Notes under the pieces: model-generated
Seen by the model: only the letters and a program-made list of their open reading frames with translations
Told to the model about the DNA's origin: nothing
Database searches by the model: none
Shown: positions 20,371 through 28,978 of the stretch, piece by piece
Layout of the letters: each line of letters begins with the position of its first letter
Numbering within the stretch: position 1 is the stretch's first letter
Program-made: the position numbers and the translations under genes
Source: Pirellulales bacterium
GTDB taxonomy: Bacteria; Planctomycetota; Planctomycetia; Pirellulales; PALSA-1355
NCBI GenBank assembly: GCA_022844125.1
Contig: JALHMI010000008.1
Coordinates: 186,001 to 250,000, forward strand
DNA length: 64,000 nt
Direction: 5' to 3'

Positions 20371-21258
20371 ATGTATCGTTGGTTCGTGCTTGCCGTTTGC
20401 ACGATCGTGGCCAGTGACTGGATTCCAATCGCTTGCGCAGCCGAGTCGGATCGAGCGGCCGATGAGCAGGCAATTCGCGCCGCGGCCCAGGAGTATGTCG
20501 CGGCCATTGCCCGTGGCGACGCCAAGGTTGCGATTGGTTATTGGGCGCCCGGCGGCGACATCGTTGACGAATCCGGCCGCCACTCCACCGCGCGCGAGCG
20601 CATCGAGCAGGACTCGGCCAGCGCAGCAAAGTCGGGCGAAGCGCCCGAGCCGACGGTCCCGCCAGAGACTGCCCTCCCGAACTCAACGATCCGTTTCCTG
20701 GGTCCCGACACCGCAATTGAGGACGGCAGTTACGGCACAAGCGGTCGGTTTTCTGCCATCTGGACGAAGGTTGATGGTCGTTGGCGGCTGGCCAGCCTGC
20801 GCGAGTCTCGCGACGAATCGCAGTCGCTTGGCGACCTGTCGGAACTCGATTGGATGGTCGGCCGCTGGATTGGCGAACACGATGGCACGACCTACGAAAT
20901 CACGACCCGCTGGAATGAGCCCCAGACTTATCTGGAGCGGACACTTTCGGCCACGCACAACGGCACGGCGCTGCTCAAAGCCCAACAGCGGATCGGCGTC
21001 GATCCTGCGGATGGGCGCGTCAAGGGTTGGATTCACGATGCCGAGGGTGGCCACAGCGAGGGAGCTTGGAGTCGGCTCGGTGGAAGCTGGATCGTCGAAA
21101 CGCGCGGCGTCGCCGCCGATGGCGAAGATCTGCGCGGCACCAGCGTCTACACCCCCGAAGGGGAAAAGCAGATTCGCTGGCAGTCGCTCAACAACTGGCG
21201 CGGCGGCCGGCCCATGCTCGATTTCGACGTCACTCTGTCGCGCTCCGCGGAGAACTAA
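20371..21258 (+). CDS. SnoaL/DUF4440-like secreted protein
   Basis: Signal peptide MYRWFVLAVCTIVASDWIPIACA; DEQAIRAAAQEYVAAIARGDAKVAIGYWAPGGDIVDESG. Confidence 0.75.
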   Translation: MYRWFVLAVCTIVASDWIPIACAAESDRAADEQAIRAAAQEYVAAIARGDAKVAIGYWAPGGDIVDESGRHSTARERIEQDSASAAKSGEAPEPTVPPETALPNSTIRFLGPDTAIEDGSYGTSGRFSAIWTKVDGRWRLASLRESRDESQSLGDLSELDWMVGRWIGEHDGTTYEITTRWNEPQTYLERTLSATHNGTALLKAQQRIGVDPADGRVKGWIHDAEGGHSEGAWSRLGGSWIVETRGVAADGEDLRGTSVYTPEGEKQIRWQSLNNWRGGRPMLDFDVTLSRSAEN

Positions 21259-21261
21259 ATC

Positions 21262-21987
21262 ATGAAGACCGCACAATCTCATACAGTTCACTGCCTGCTG
21301 CTGTCGGCGCTGTTGGCCACGCTCGGTAGTTTCGCGGCCGCTCAAGATGGCGTAGAGACTGCTTCCAATGCGGATGACGCTCGCGGTCGCGCAGCGGTGC
21401 TCGACAGCCCCGAGTGGCGGCGGGCGATGTTCGAGGTCAACGAGTGGTTCCGCACGCAGCAGGTCTACACGCCGGCGCAAGTCGAGGACGTGCGGATCGC
21501 GTTTCAACAGCGGATAGCTAATTCCAGCGCAGCGGAACTCAAGCTGATTCTGGCCGACATGCAGACCAAATTGGCGCTCATGGATAGTCCGCAAGCACGT
21601 GAAGCCCGGGCCTGGATGGCTGAATACGTGGCCGTGATGAGCAACAGCAAGCGCGAACAAGTTCTTAGCCAGTTTCCCGCACTGGCCACGCTTACCAGCC
21701 AGCAATTGCATGACGCGCTCGTCCAGATTCAGAGCAAACGAACGAGGATCGATGACAAGCAGGCGGCGTTCGGGCAACGCCAGGCCGGCAAAGTCGCGGC
21801 CCGTTCGCAGTCGCTGGCGGCCTCGCAACGGGCGGCAAATCGTCCTCGTCCGGCAGCCAGTCATTCGCCCTATCGACCGGCGTCGAATGTGAATGAGCGG
21901 CTGAACACGGCTCCGATCAACAATCGCCCAACGTTTTTCGTCAATCCGCTCGGTGGGGTTGGCCGAACGTTGCCCGGCGCGTGGTAG
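21262..21987 (+). CDS. Secreted hypothetical protein
   Basis: Signal-like N-terminus (MKTAQSHTVHCLLLSALLATLGSFAAAQ); immediately follows the previous CDS. Confidence 0.6.
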   Translation: MKTAQSHTVHCLLLSALLATLGSFAAAQDGVETASNADDARGRAAVLDSPEWRRAMFEVNEWFRTQQVYTPAQVEDVRIAFQQRIANSSAAELKLILADMQTKLALMDSPQAREARAWMAEYVAVMSNSKREQVLSQFPALATLTSQQLHDALVQIQSKRTRIDDKQAAFGQRQAGKVAARSQSLAASQRAANRPRPAASHSPYRPASNVNERLNTAPINNRPTFFVNPLGGVGRTLPGAW

Positions 21988-22759
21988 CGGACGATTCAAC
22001 GTCGCGGTGTGCCGGGTCGCGTCCGGCGGCAATCGCGTGCGCGATGCCCAGGATCGCGCCATAGACGATCAGCATCTCACCTCCCCCGTAGTTGATCCAG
22101 GTCAGCTCGTCGATTCCCGCGAACGATTCGTGGAAGAGTTGCCAGGCGAGCAGGATGTCGCTAATCAGGAACAGCGCGCCGCCGACCGCCATCGCACGAA
22201 AGGCTGGCCGTTGCACGGCGAGCGCCGTGCTGAAGCCAGGTGTGGCAGCCACCAGCAGCGTGTAGAGCAAGGTCGGGATGCGGAGCCCTGGTTCCTTGTC
22301 GGACGAGAGCGCGACGATTGCCCACCCTGCCAGTGCGACGAGCTGCCAGGCAACAATCGGCAGCCACCACCGCCGCCCACCTGTCAGCCCAGCTTGACGT
22401 CGAATGAAAATGCACGCGGCCACGTAAGCCAGGTGTCCCAGCCCGTAGAACACGATGCCGCCGACGATCTTGTGCGGGAACGGCGGCCACCAGAAGCGAT
22501 CTCCGACATGCGAGTCGCCGTAGAAGCCCAGCGACATGCCGATCGCCACCAGCAGTAGTGCGCTGCGAAATCGTGTGCCACGCATCCACCACCATGCCGT
22601 CCAGGCCGCCACGACCAACAGCAGACACGAAATCATCCGCAAGTCGAGTCGGGCGCCGTCCCACCAGTGCCTGTGAGTCCGGCCGGCGATGAAGCTGGCC
22701 AGCAGCGTCAGCAGCCAACTGATCCAGAGTCCAACGAGCGTTCTGCGGGGTTGAATCAT
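21941..22759 (-). CDS. YhhN/lysoplasmalogenase-family membrane protein
   Basis: Multiple TMs; MAVGGALFLISDILLAWQLF; GGEMLIVYGAILG; start MIQPRR preferred. Confidence 0.65.
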   Translation of the reverse strand: MIQPRRTLVGLWISWLLTLLASFIAGRTHRHWWDGARLDLRMISCLLLVVAAWTAWWWMRGTRFRSALLLVAIGMSLGFYGDSHVGDRFWWPPFPHKIVGGIVFYGLGHLAYVAACIFIRRQAGLTGGRRWWLPIVAWQLVALAGWAIVALSSDKEPGLRIPTLLYTLLVAATPGFSTALAVQRPAFRAMAVGGALFLISDILLAWQLFHESFAGIDELTWINYGGGEMLIVYGAILGIAHAIAAGRDPAHRDVESSATTRRATFGQPHRAD

Positions 22760-22991
22760 CAGGGCGGAGGCTCGCTCTCGGGTTGCTGTCTGGCGGGGGC
22801 CTGGCACGGGCGAAAGGCGCAACATATCGGCTTTCGGCCTCGACTTGTAGCGGTTCAGGACGCCACTTCGTCGCACACCCGCGCTCGCTCGCGTTGACGC
22901 CCCCGGGCAAGGCTTCTAGAATTCCCGGGCTTTTCGTCTCATAATCAGTTGGGCAGTAAGTGTTTGCGTGTGCCGGAAGGACGGCTCTTTC

Positions 22992-24029
22992 ATGTCACGA
23001 GCGCGACCAGAACCGGCCGAATCTCACCCGCGCGCGAGTGGGTCCTCGCTGGCGTTTCCCTGGCTGCTGTCGACGACACTGCATTCGGCGGTGTTTGTCT
23101 TGCTGGCGATGACGCTGCCGGCAGTCCGGACGGGCGCTCCGCCGGCCGCCGGAATCTCTCTGGAAGCGTCGATGCTCAGTTCGAGCGGTCAGGACGAAAG
23201 CGTGCCTTCGATCGAGCTCGACACTCCGCCAGAGAGTGGTCATTTCGACGAAGACGAGCCGGTGCTATATGCGGAGGAGTCGGACTCACCGGCGAGCAAG
23301 GGCGGCGCACCGTCGCTCGAATCGATACTGGCCGAGGAGCCCGCCGTGGCGATGACTGGCGTGCTTCCAGCCATGGGTGCCGAAAGCGGATTCGGCGGAC
23401 CCGAGACGGGCATTCCCTCCGCAACCGCCCTCACCAGCGAAGCAGCGCCGGCTAAACGCCTGCAAGGAGGCCAGGCCCGCACCGGCGTGTTCGGTCTCGT
23501 GGGCGAAGGGCACAAGTTCGTGTATGTGTTCGATCGCTCGGGCAGTATGGACGGTCACGGTGGGGCCCCGCTGGTCGCGGCCAAGTCGCAACTCCTGAGC
23601 AGTCTCGGCGATTTGGGGCAGACGCACCAGTTTCAGATCATTTTCTACAATGAACAGCCGCGGATCTTTTCGCCCAGCAGCGACGTCGGCCGACTGGTCT
23701 TCGGAACCGATCAGAACAAGAACCTCGCGCGCAGATTCGTTGGCAGCATCACCGCCAGCGGCGCGACGCGGCACGTCGAGGCCTTGCAGATGGCGCTGCG
23801 GATGGCGCCCGACGTAATCTTTTTTCTCACGGATGCCGATGAACCGCGGATGACGCCAGGCGAACTGGCGGGCATCGCCCAGATGAATCGCGGCACAACT
23901 ATCAACACCATCGAGTTCGGCACCACTCCGCAATCGGATAATGACAATTTCATTGTGCGATTGGCACGGCAGAACGGCGGCCAGCACGTCTATATCGACG
24001 TGACGCGGCTGAGTTCGAATAGGCGTTAG
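22992..24029 (+). CDS. von Willebrand factor A domain protein with N-terminal TM
   Basis: FVYVFDRSGSMDGHGGAPL (MIDAS DxSxS); ALRMAPDVIFFLTDADEPRM. Confidence 0.8.
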   Translation: MSRARPEPAESHPRASGSSLAFPWLLSTTLHSAVFVLLAMTLPAVRTGAPPAAGISLEASMLSSSGQDESVPSIELDTPPESGHFDEDEPVLYAEESDSPASKGGAPSLESILAEEPAVAMTGVLPAMGAESGFGGPETGIPSATALTSEAAPAKRLQGGQARTGVFGLVGEGHKFVYVFDRSGSMDGHGGAPLVAAKSQLLSSLGDLGQTHQFQIIFYNEQPRIFSPSSDVGRLVFGTDQNKNLARRFVGSITASGATRHVEALQMALRMAPDVIFFLTDADEPRMTPGELAGIAQMNRGTTINTIEFGTTPQSDNDNFIVRLARQNGGQHVYIDVTRLSSNRR

Positions 24030-24056
24030 GCACCTGTGCAGAGAACCGCGCGGAAC

Positions 24057-27000
24057 ATGAACAACCGCAACCGAGCACCGAGACTGTTGCTCGTTTGTGT
24101 CGCGCTCTGGGCATGTCTGGAAAAGTGTGCGCCTGCCGAGGACGCGGTTTACCTTAAGTCCACATCTCCCGGCGGGCCGATGGTTCGCCTCCGCGGCCAG
24201 ATCGCCGAGCACACGGGCCGCGAACTGCGGATCCGAAATACCACGGGCGGAGAGCGCACGATTCCCTCGGCCAGCGTGGCCCGCGTCGAGTTTGTTCGCA
24301 CACCCGAGCAAGTGAGCGGCGACGAGCAGTTCGCGGCGGGAAACTGGCAACTGGCACTGGCCAGCTATCAGCGGGCGCTCGAAGCGAGTCGTGAGCCGCG
24401 CGAGTGGGTGCGGCGGCAGATCCTTTCGCAAGTGGTCTGGTGTTACCGCAATCTCGGCCGTTGGGACGAGGCGGGCAAGTATTTTCTACTGCTTGTGGCG
24501 AGTGACCCGGCGACTCCGTACTTCGACGCGATTCCGCTGGTGTGGCGCGAGGAGCCGCTGCCTGCGGAAGTCGCGCGACAGGCCGCCGCGTGGCTCGCCG
24601 CGAACGAGCAACCGGTGAGCGTACTGATGGGAGCGAGCCTGCTCATCCATTCGCAGGCGCGCACCGAAGCACTCGCAGTGCTGCGCGGACTGCTGGCAAA
24701 TCCCGATCCGCGCATGGTCTGGCTGGCCTATGCCCAGCTCTGGCGCGCAGGAGCGAACAATGCGACGGTTGATCAGCAGCGATCGTTCGCCGCGCGGATC
24801 AACACGAGCGACGAGACTCTGCGCGCCGGGCCGTACTTGATTCTCGGGCGATCGCTGCTGGCAACGCGTCCCGAGGAAGCCGCGATCGCGCTCTTGCATG
24901 TGCCGATCGAGTTCCCGCGTGAACGGATTCTGGCGGCGGAAGCCCTGGTAACAACCGCCGGTGTGCTCGAGCAGCTCAAGCAACCCGAGCTGGCGATCGG
25001 GCTTTATCGCGAAGCCGCGGCAGTCTTTTCCGAAACGGCCGCCGGAAAACTCGCGGCGCTGCAACTGGAACGGCTGGGTGCCCAACCGCTCACTCGCGAT
25101 GTGCGACCGCTGGCGGGCGACTTCCTGGATGGACTTCGCGCGCGGCGCCTGTATGCCCTGGCCGAGAACTACTGCGAAGGCCAGCTGACGGGAACGGAAT
25201 TGGACGAGCGGCAGCGCGCCGATTTGGTGGTTGAGCTCTCGCGGACGCTGGCTGAGCACGCCCTGTCTGTGCCGCCGGGCGACGCGCTGCCGCTTTGGGA
25301 ACGCGCTGGCGAAGTGACCCGGGTGTACGCCGAAAAGTTACCGCAATCGCCCCGGTTGATCCTGGTAGGCTTGCAGGGTGCGCTCGCCCGACTGGCCGAG
25401 GGCGAGGCGGCGCGATTCGACGCCCACGAAGATTTTCCTTCACCGGCCATGGAGGACGCCCGCCGAATTCTGCGCGATGCCATCGGGCAACTGGAAGAAG
25501 TGGCCAAGCTGGTGGCGACTGGATTGCGCCAGCAAGCCTCACCGCGCATGACTAGTGACGAGCTCACGACCGCCGAGCTGCAGTCCCTCGAATTGAACGT
25601 ACACCTGGAGATGGCCCGCGCCCTTCGTAACCAGGCCGAATGCTATCCGCCTTCGAGCGCCGACCGAATCAACTCGCTGACGCGAGCCGGCGAGGCGATC
25701 TCGGTGCTCTCGCGACACAAGACGCAGAACGTGCTTTACTGGCGGGCGGCGCTGGAGCAAATCGCTCGGCTACGGCTGCTGGGCGATCTTCGTGAGGCCG
25801 AGCAGCAGCTCGAAGCCGCCAGCGCGCAGAATGCGCCTGCTTCGATTGAGCAGCAACTCCGGGCCGAGCGGATTCGTGTGGCGCTTGCGCGCGGTAACGT
25901 GGACGACGCCCTGGCCGAAGCAGGCACCGCGGCCGATCGGGTGGCGAGCGCCGAACTCGACTTTGCGCGGCTGGAGGTCTTTTTGGCTGCGGCCAAGCGT
26001 GAGACCGATCGCCACAAGGAGGCTGACGCGGCCGAGTGGCAGCGGCGCGCGGTCGATCAGGCAAGCGAGATTCGCCGTGCATTCGGCGGGCCGTGGATGC
26101 GCCGAGCCGATTCGCTCCTGGCGGCCACGGTGGCCGGTCGCGGTGGCTCGCAGAACTACGCTACGCTGGCCTTCAGTGCGGCCGGCTACTATCGCGGAGG
26201 CGAACTGGCCAAGGCGATTACGGCGTTCGACGAAGCTGCTCAGAAGGCCCACGACGAAAGGCTTCCCGAGAAAGCGACTGAAGCGGCCTTCGCGGCGGCG
26301 ACGATCGAAAAAGAACGCGGCAACTTTGCCGAGGCGCTGAAGCGGTACGTGCAGCTTGCCAGTGCCTCGCCGGACCCGTCGCAAGCTGCTTCCGCGCACC
26401 TGATGGCGGCGTTCTGCGCCGGACAGATTGCGCAGAAAGAGAAGCCTCCGCGGCTGGACGAATACGAACGACTGCTCCGCGAACATGTCCAGAAATGGCC
26501 CGCGAGCGAAACCGCCTCGCAAGCCTATAGCTGGCTGGGCCGCCTGGCCGAGCTCGATCGCAAGTGGCCCGAGGCAATCGAGCTCCTATCGCAGGTGAAG
26601 CCCGGCGATCCGCAGTACGGCGGCGCAGTCGAAGCCCTTGGTCGATCGTACGAAGCATGGCTGGCCGAGACGCAAGCCTCGGGCGCGGACACACGCGCGC
26701 TGGCCAACCAGGCGCTCGGCGTCCTGGAAAAGGCCGCGGGCACAGCGGCGAGTCGTGGCGCCAAACCCGATGCTGCGACCCGCGGCGCGGCGCTGGCCGC
26801 GGCGCGAATCTGGTTGACGCAAATGCCTGGCGGCGCGCTCCCGGCGGAACAGCTGTTGAGCGGCGCACTTCAGGCCGATGAGGAAGCTCCCGAGGCCTGG
26901 AAGGTCGAAGCCCGGCGGTGGCTTATCCCGGCGCTCGTGCTCCAGGGGAAAGGCGGCCAGGCCGACGCGCTCGTCGACGAATTGGCGGGTGGGAAACAGC

Positions 27001-27524
27001 AGCTCGCGCTCCTGGATACGTTGGCCAGGGTACGGCGACGACAGACAGATCCCGACGCTCGGCTGAAGCTGGCGCAACTGGAGCTCGACGTGCAGACGCA
27101 ATTGCTCGAACAGCCAGGCGATTTGGACGGCGATGCGATGCGCGCCGTGCGTCGAAGCTACCCACTGACGCTCGCCGAGACGGGTCGCCGGCAACAGGGC
27201 CTGGAAGCCTTGCAGCAGCTTGCCCGCGAGTTTCCGCGCGATGGGCAGACGTCAGAGGATCTGGCGACGCTCTTGTCCGAGGGGAACAAGGCCGACCAGG
27301 AAACAGCGCTCACGATGTGGACGGACGTCGCCCGCAAGAGTCGCCCCGGAACCGCCCGCTGGTTTCGCGCCCACGCGGGTTTGGCCAGTACTCAACTTAA
27401 GCTCGGCCAGCGCGCCGAAGCCCACACGACAATCGAGCGCGTGCGGGCGAAGTATCCGAGCCTGGCTGGTGAGCAGAAGGCGATGTTCGACGCGCTCGCG
27501 GCCGAGGCCGAGGCTGGGCGGTAG
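24057..27524 (+). CDS. Large secreted TPR-repeat protein
   Basis: 1155-aa ORF, signal-like N-terminus, many TPR-like helices (GNWQLALASYQRALEA; YYRGGELAKAITAFDEAAQKA). Confidence 0.8.
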   Translation: MNNRNRAPRLLLVCVALWACLEKCAPAEDAVYLKSTSPGGPMVRLRGQIAEHTGRELRIRNTTGGERTIPSASVARVEFVRTPEQVSGDEQFAAGNWQLALASYQRALEASREPREWVRRQILSQVVWCYRNLGRWDEAGKYFLLLVASDPATPYFDAIPLVWREEPLPAEVARQAAAWLAANEQPVSVLMGASLLIHSQARTEALAVLRGLLANPDPRMVWLAYAQLWRAGANNATVDQQRSFAARINTSDETLRAGPYLILGRSLLATRPEEAAIALLHVPIEFPRERILAAEALVTTAGVLEQLKQPELAIGLYREAAAVFSETAAGKLAALQLERLGAQPLTRDVRPLAGDFLDGLRARRLYALAENYCEGQLTGTELDERQRADLVVELSRTLAEHALSVPPGDALPLWERAGEVTRVYAEKLPQSPRLILVGLQGALARLAEGEAARFDAHEDFPSPAMEDARRILRDAIGQLEEVAKLVATGLRQQASPRMTSDELTTAELQSLELNVHLEMARALRNQAECYPPSSADRINSLTRAGEAISVLSRHKTQNVLYWRAALEQIARLRLLGDLREAEQQLEAASAQNAPASIEQQLRAERIRVALARGNVDDALAEAGTAADRVASAELDFARLEVFLAAAKRETDRHKEADAAEWQRRAVDQASEIRRAFGGPWMRRADSLLAATVAGRGGSQNYATLAFSAAGYYRGGELAKAITAFDEAAQKAHDERLPEKATEAAFAAATIEKERGNFAEALKRYVQLASASPDPSQAASAHLMAAFCAGQIAQKEKPPRLDEYERLLREHVQKWPASETASQAYSWLGRLAELDRKWPEAIELLSQVKPGDPQYGGAVEALGRSYEAWLAETQASGADTRALANQALGVLEKAAGTAASRGAKPDAATRGAALAAARIWLTQMPGGALPAEQLLSGALQADEEAPEAWKVEARRWLIPALVLQGKGGQADALVDELAGGKQQLALLDTLARVRRRQTDPDARLKLAQLELDVQTQLLEQPGDLDGDAMRAVRRSYPLTLAETGRRQQGLEALQQLAREFPRDGQTSEDLATLLSEGNKADQETALTMWTDVARKSRPGTARWFRAHAGLASTQLKLGQRAEAHTTIERVRAKYPSLAGEQKAMFDALAAEAEAGR

Positions 27525-27664
27525 CTCGGCTTCGCCCAGCTTTTGTCGACGAATATCCACTTGCCAACGAGAAGGTGTCGTGGCGATTGGGGGAATCACC
27601 ACGACACCATCGGCAGGCCATGCTGGTTACGCGTTATCCGTCAACGCGTCATGCGGCAGTCCGC

Positions 27665-28039
27665 TTACCACGGACCGCGGGTGTAATAGTAGCCAAACTG
27701 CCGCGTGTCGCTCGGAAAACCGGGCGTCGGCAGGAAACCATACGGAGTCCAGCGGCCGACCGGTCCGGGCCAGGGGCGCTGGTACTGATGGTCGATCCGC
27801 GTCATGCGCGACGAGACCGAGCCCCAACCGTAATCGGTGGTGAGCTCAGCAGTCGGCGGTACGACGACCGACACGGCCTGTCCGTATTGCACGTTGTAGT
27901 AGCGGCCGTGCCAGGGGCGCAGGCTCGCGCGATACCGGGCGTTGTGCCCGTGGTGCGTTTCGTCGAAGGCCTGAGCGGTCGCCGCAGAGACGGCGGCAGC
28001 CAGCAGTAGCGCCACGACGATCCATTTGCGGCGATGCAT
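27665..28039 (-). CDS. Small secreted aromatic-rich hypothetical protein
   Basis: MHRRKWIVVALLLAAAVSAATAQA signal; Tyr/His/Trp-rich mature part. Confidence 0.5.
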   Translation of the reverse strand: MHRRKWIVVALLLAAAVSAATAQAFDETHHGHNARYRASLRPWHGRYYNVQYGQAVSVVVPPTAELTTDYGWGSVSSRMTRIDHQYQRPWPGPVGRWTPYGFLPTPGFPSDTRQFGYYYTRGPW

Positions 28040-28078
28040 AGGCGGGATCCTTTATTGGCGGGAGAGAACGTAGGGGGA

Positions 28079-28117
28079 GCGTCCGGCCGCGCGTGGAGGT
28101 GGCGCGCGGCCGGACGC
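28079..28117. repeat. Perfect 15-bp inverted repeat, 9-nt loop
   Basis: GCGTCCGGCCGCGCG-TGGAGGTGG-CGCGCGGCCGGACGC. Confidence 0.8.
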
Positions 28118-28164
28118 CGGAGGAGGAATGCGCTGCGGGGTGTTTTGCTACCGACGGGCGTCTT

Positions 28165-28195
28165 CTGTGGCCGGGCTCTGTGAGCCCGGTTACAG
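28165..28195. repeat. Palindromic element, family II copy 1
   Basis: CTGTGGCCGGGCTCTGTGAGCCCGGTTACAG; similar to reverse complement of 54469..54493. Confidence 0.6.
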
Positions 28196-28210
28196 AGCGG
28201 ACCAGGTCCA

Positions 28211-28531
28211 CTACCAGAAGCAGAAGCCGTATTTGACTTTGGCCGTGGTGTAGCCGCCGTTGCGGTAGTACTTGTAGTACTTGCGGTGGTGGTGATACAT
28301 AAACTCGTGCGGCGCCAGCGGCGGATACGTGATCCACGTGTGCCCCACCAGCGGTGGCGTCGGGCGCGGCGAGATATAAAGCTGTGTCGGCGTGCCCTGG
28401 CCGAAGACGGTCGGGCCGTTGTAGTAGTTGTTGAAAATGTCGGGGTGCTCAGCCTGGGCTTCAGATGCTCCGAAGCCGGCGAGGCCAATGGCGAGTGCCG
28501 CAAGGGCGGCGCGCAGCGACGTGCGGATCAT
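28211..28531 (-). CDS. Small secreted Tyr/His-rich hypothetical protein
   Basis: MIRTSLRAALAALAIGLAGFGASEAQA signal; C-term YHHHRKYYKYYRNGGYTTAKVKYGFCFW. Confidence 0.55.
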   Translation of the reverse strand: MIRTSLRAALAALAIGLAGFGASEAQAEHPDIFNNYYNGPTVFGQGTPTQLYISPRPTPPLVGHTWITYPPLAPHEFMYHHHRKYYKYYRNGGYTTAKVKYGFCFW

Positions 28532-28978
28532 TGCCGTATTCCTCCATGAACGATGGGCGAAGTGACGAAGGCGTCCTGGTTCTCCAGGGCGGTCACCGGT
28601 TCGAGCGAACCGTGGTGATCGCCTTACACAGGACGTTGCGATCGAAGGGAAGTGCTGAATCGGGGTTGCTGGCAGGCGGAAAAACCGCGCTCTTTTGGCG
28701 GTGGCCAACGGCGCGTCCGTCGCTCCAAAAACAATCTCGGCAGGGGCGGCCTGGGAGGGTGAATCTTTGTCTGCCGGAGATGGCAATTGAGCCTGTTTTT
28801 CCGAAGGTTACACCTGATTGCGGCTGACAGCCCGGCCTTACAATCGTTATATTCAGCACCAGCGGAATCCCTTCCTGGACAAGTCGACACGGATGGTCAA
28901 GTCGGGCGATAAAACGCCCCACAGCTCTCCCCTCCGACTTGTGCCCTCAGCAAGCTTTACCACCTTTGACTATTTACG

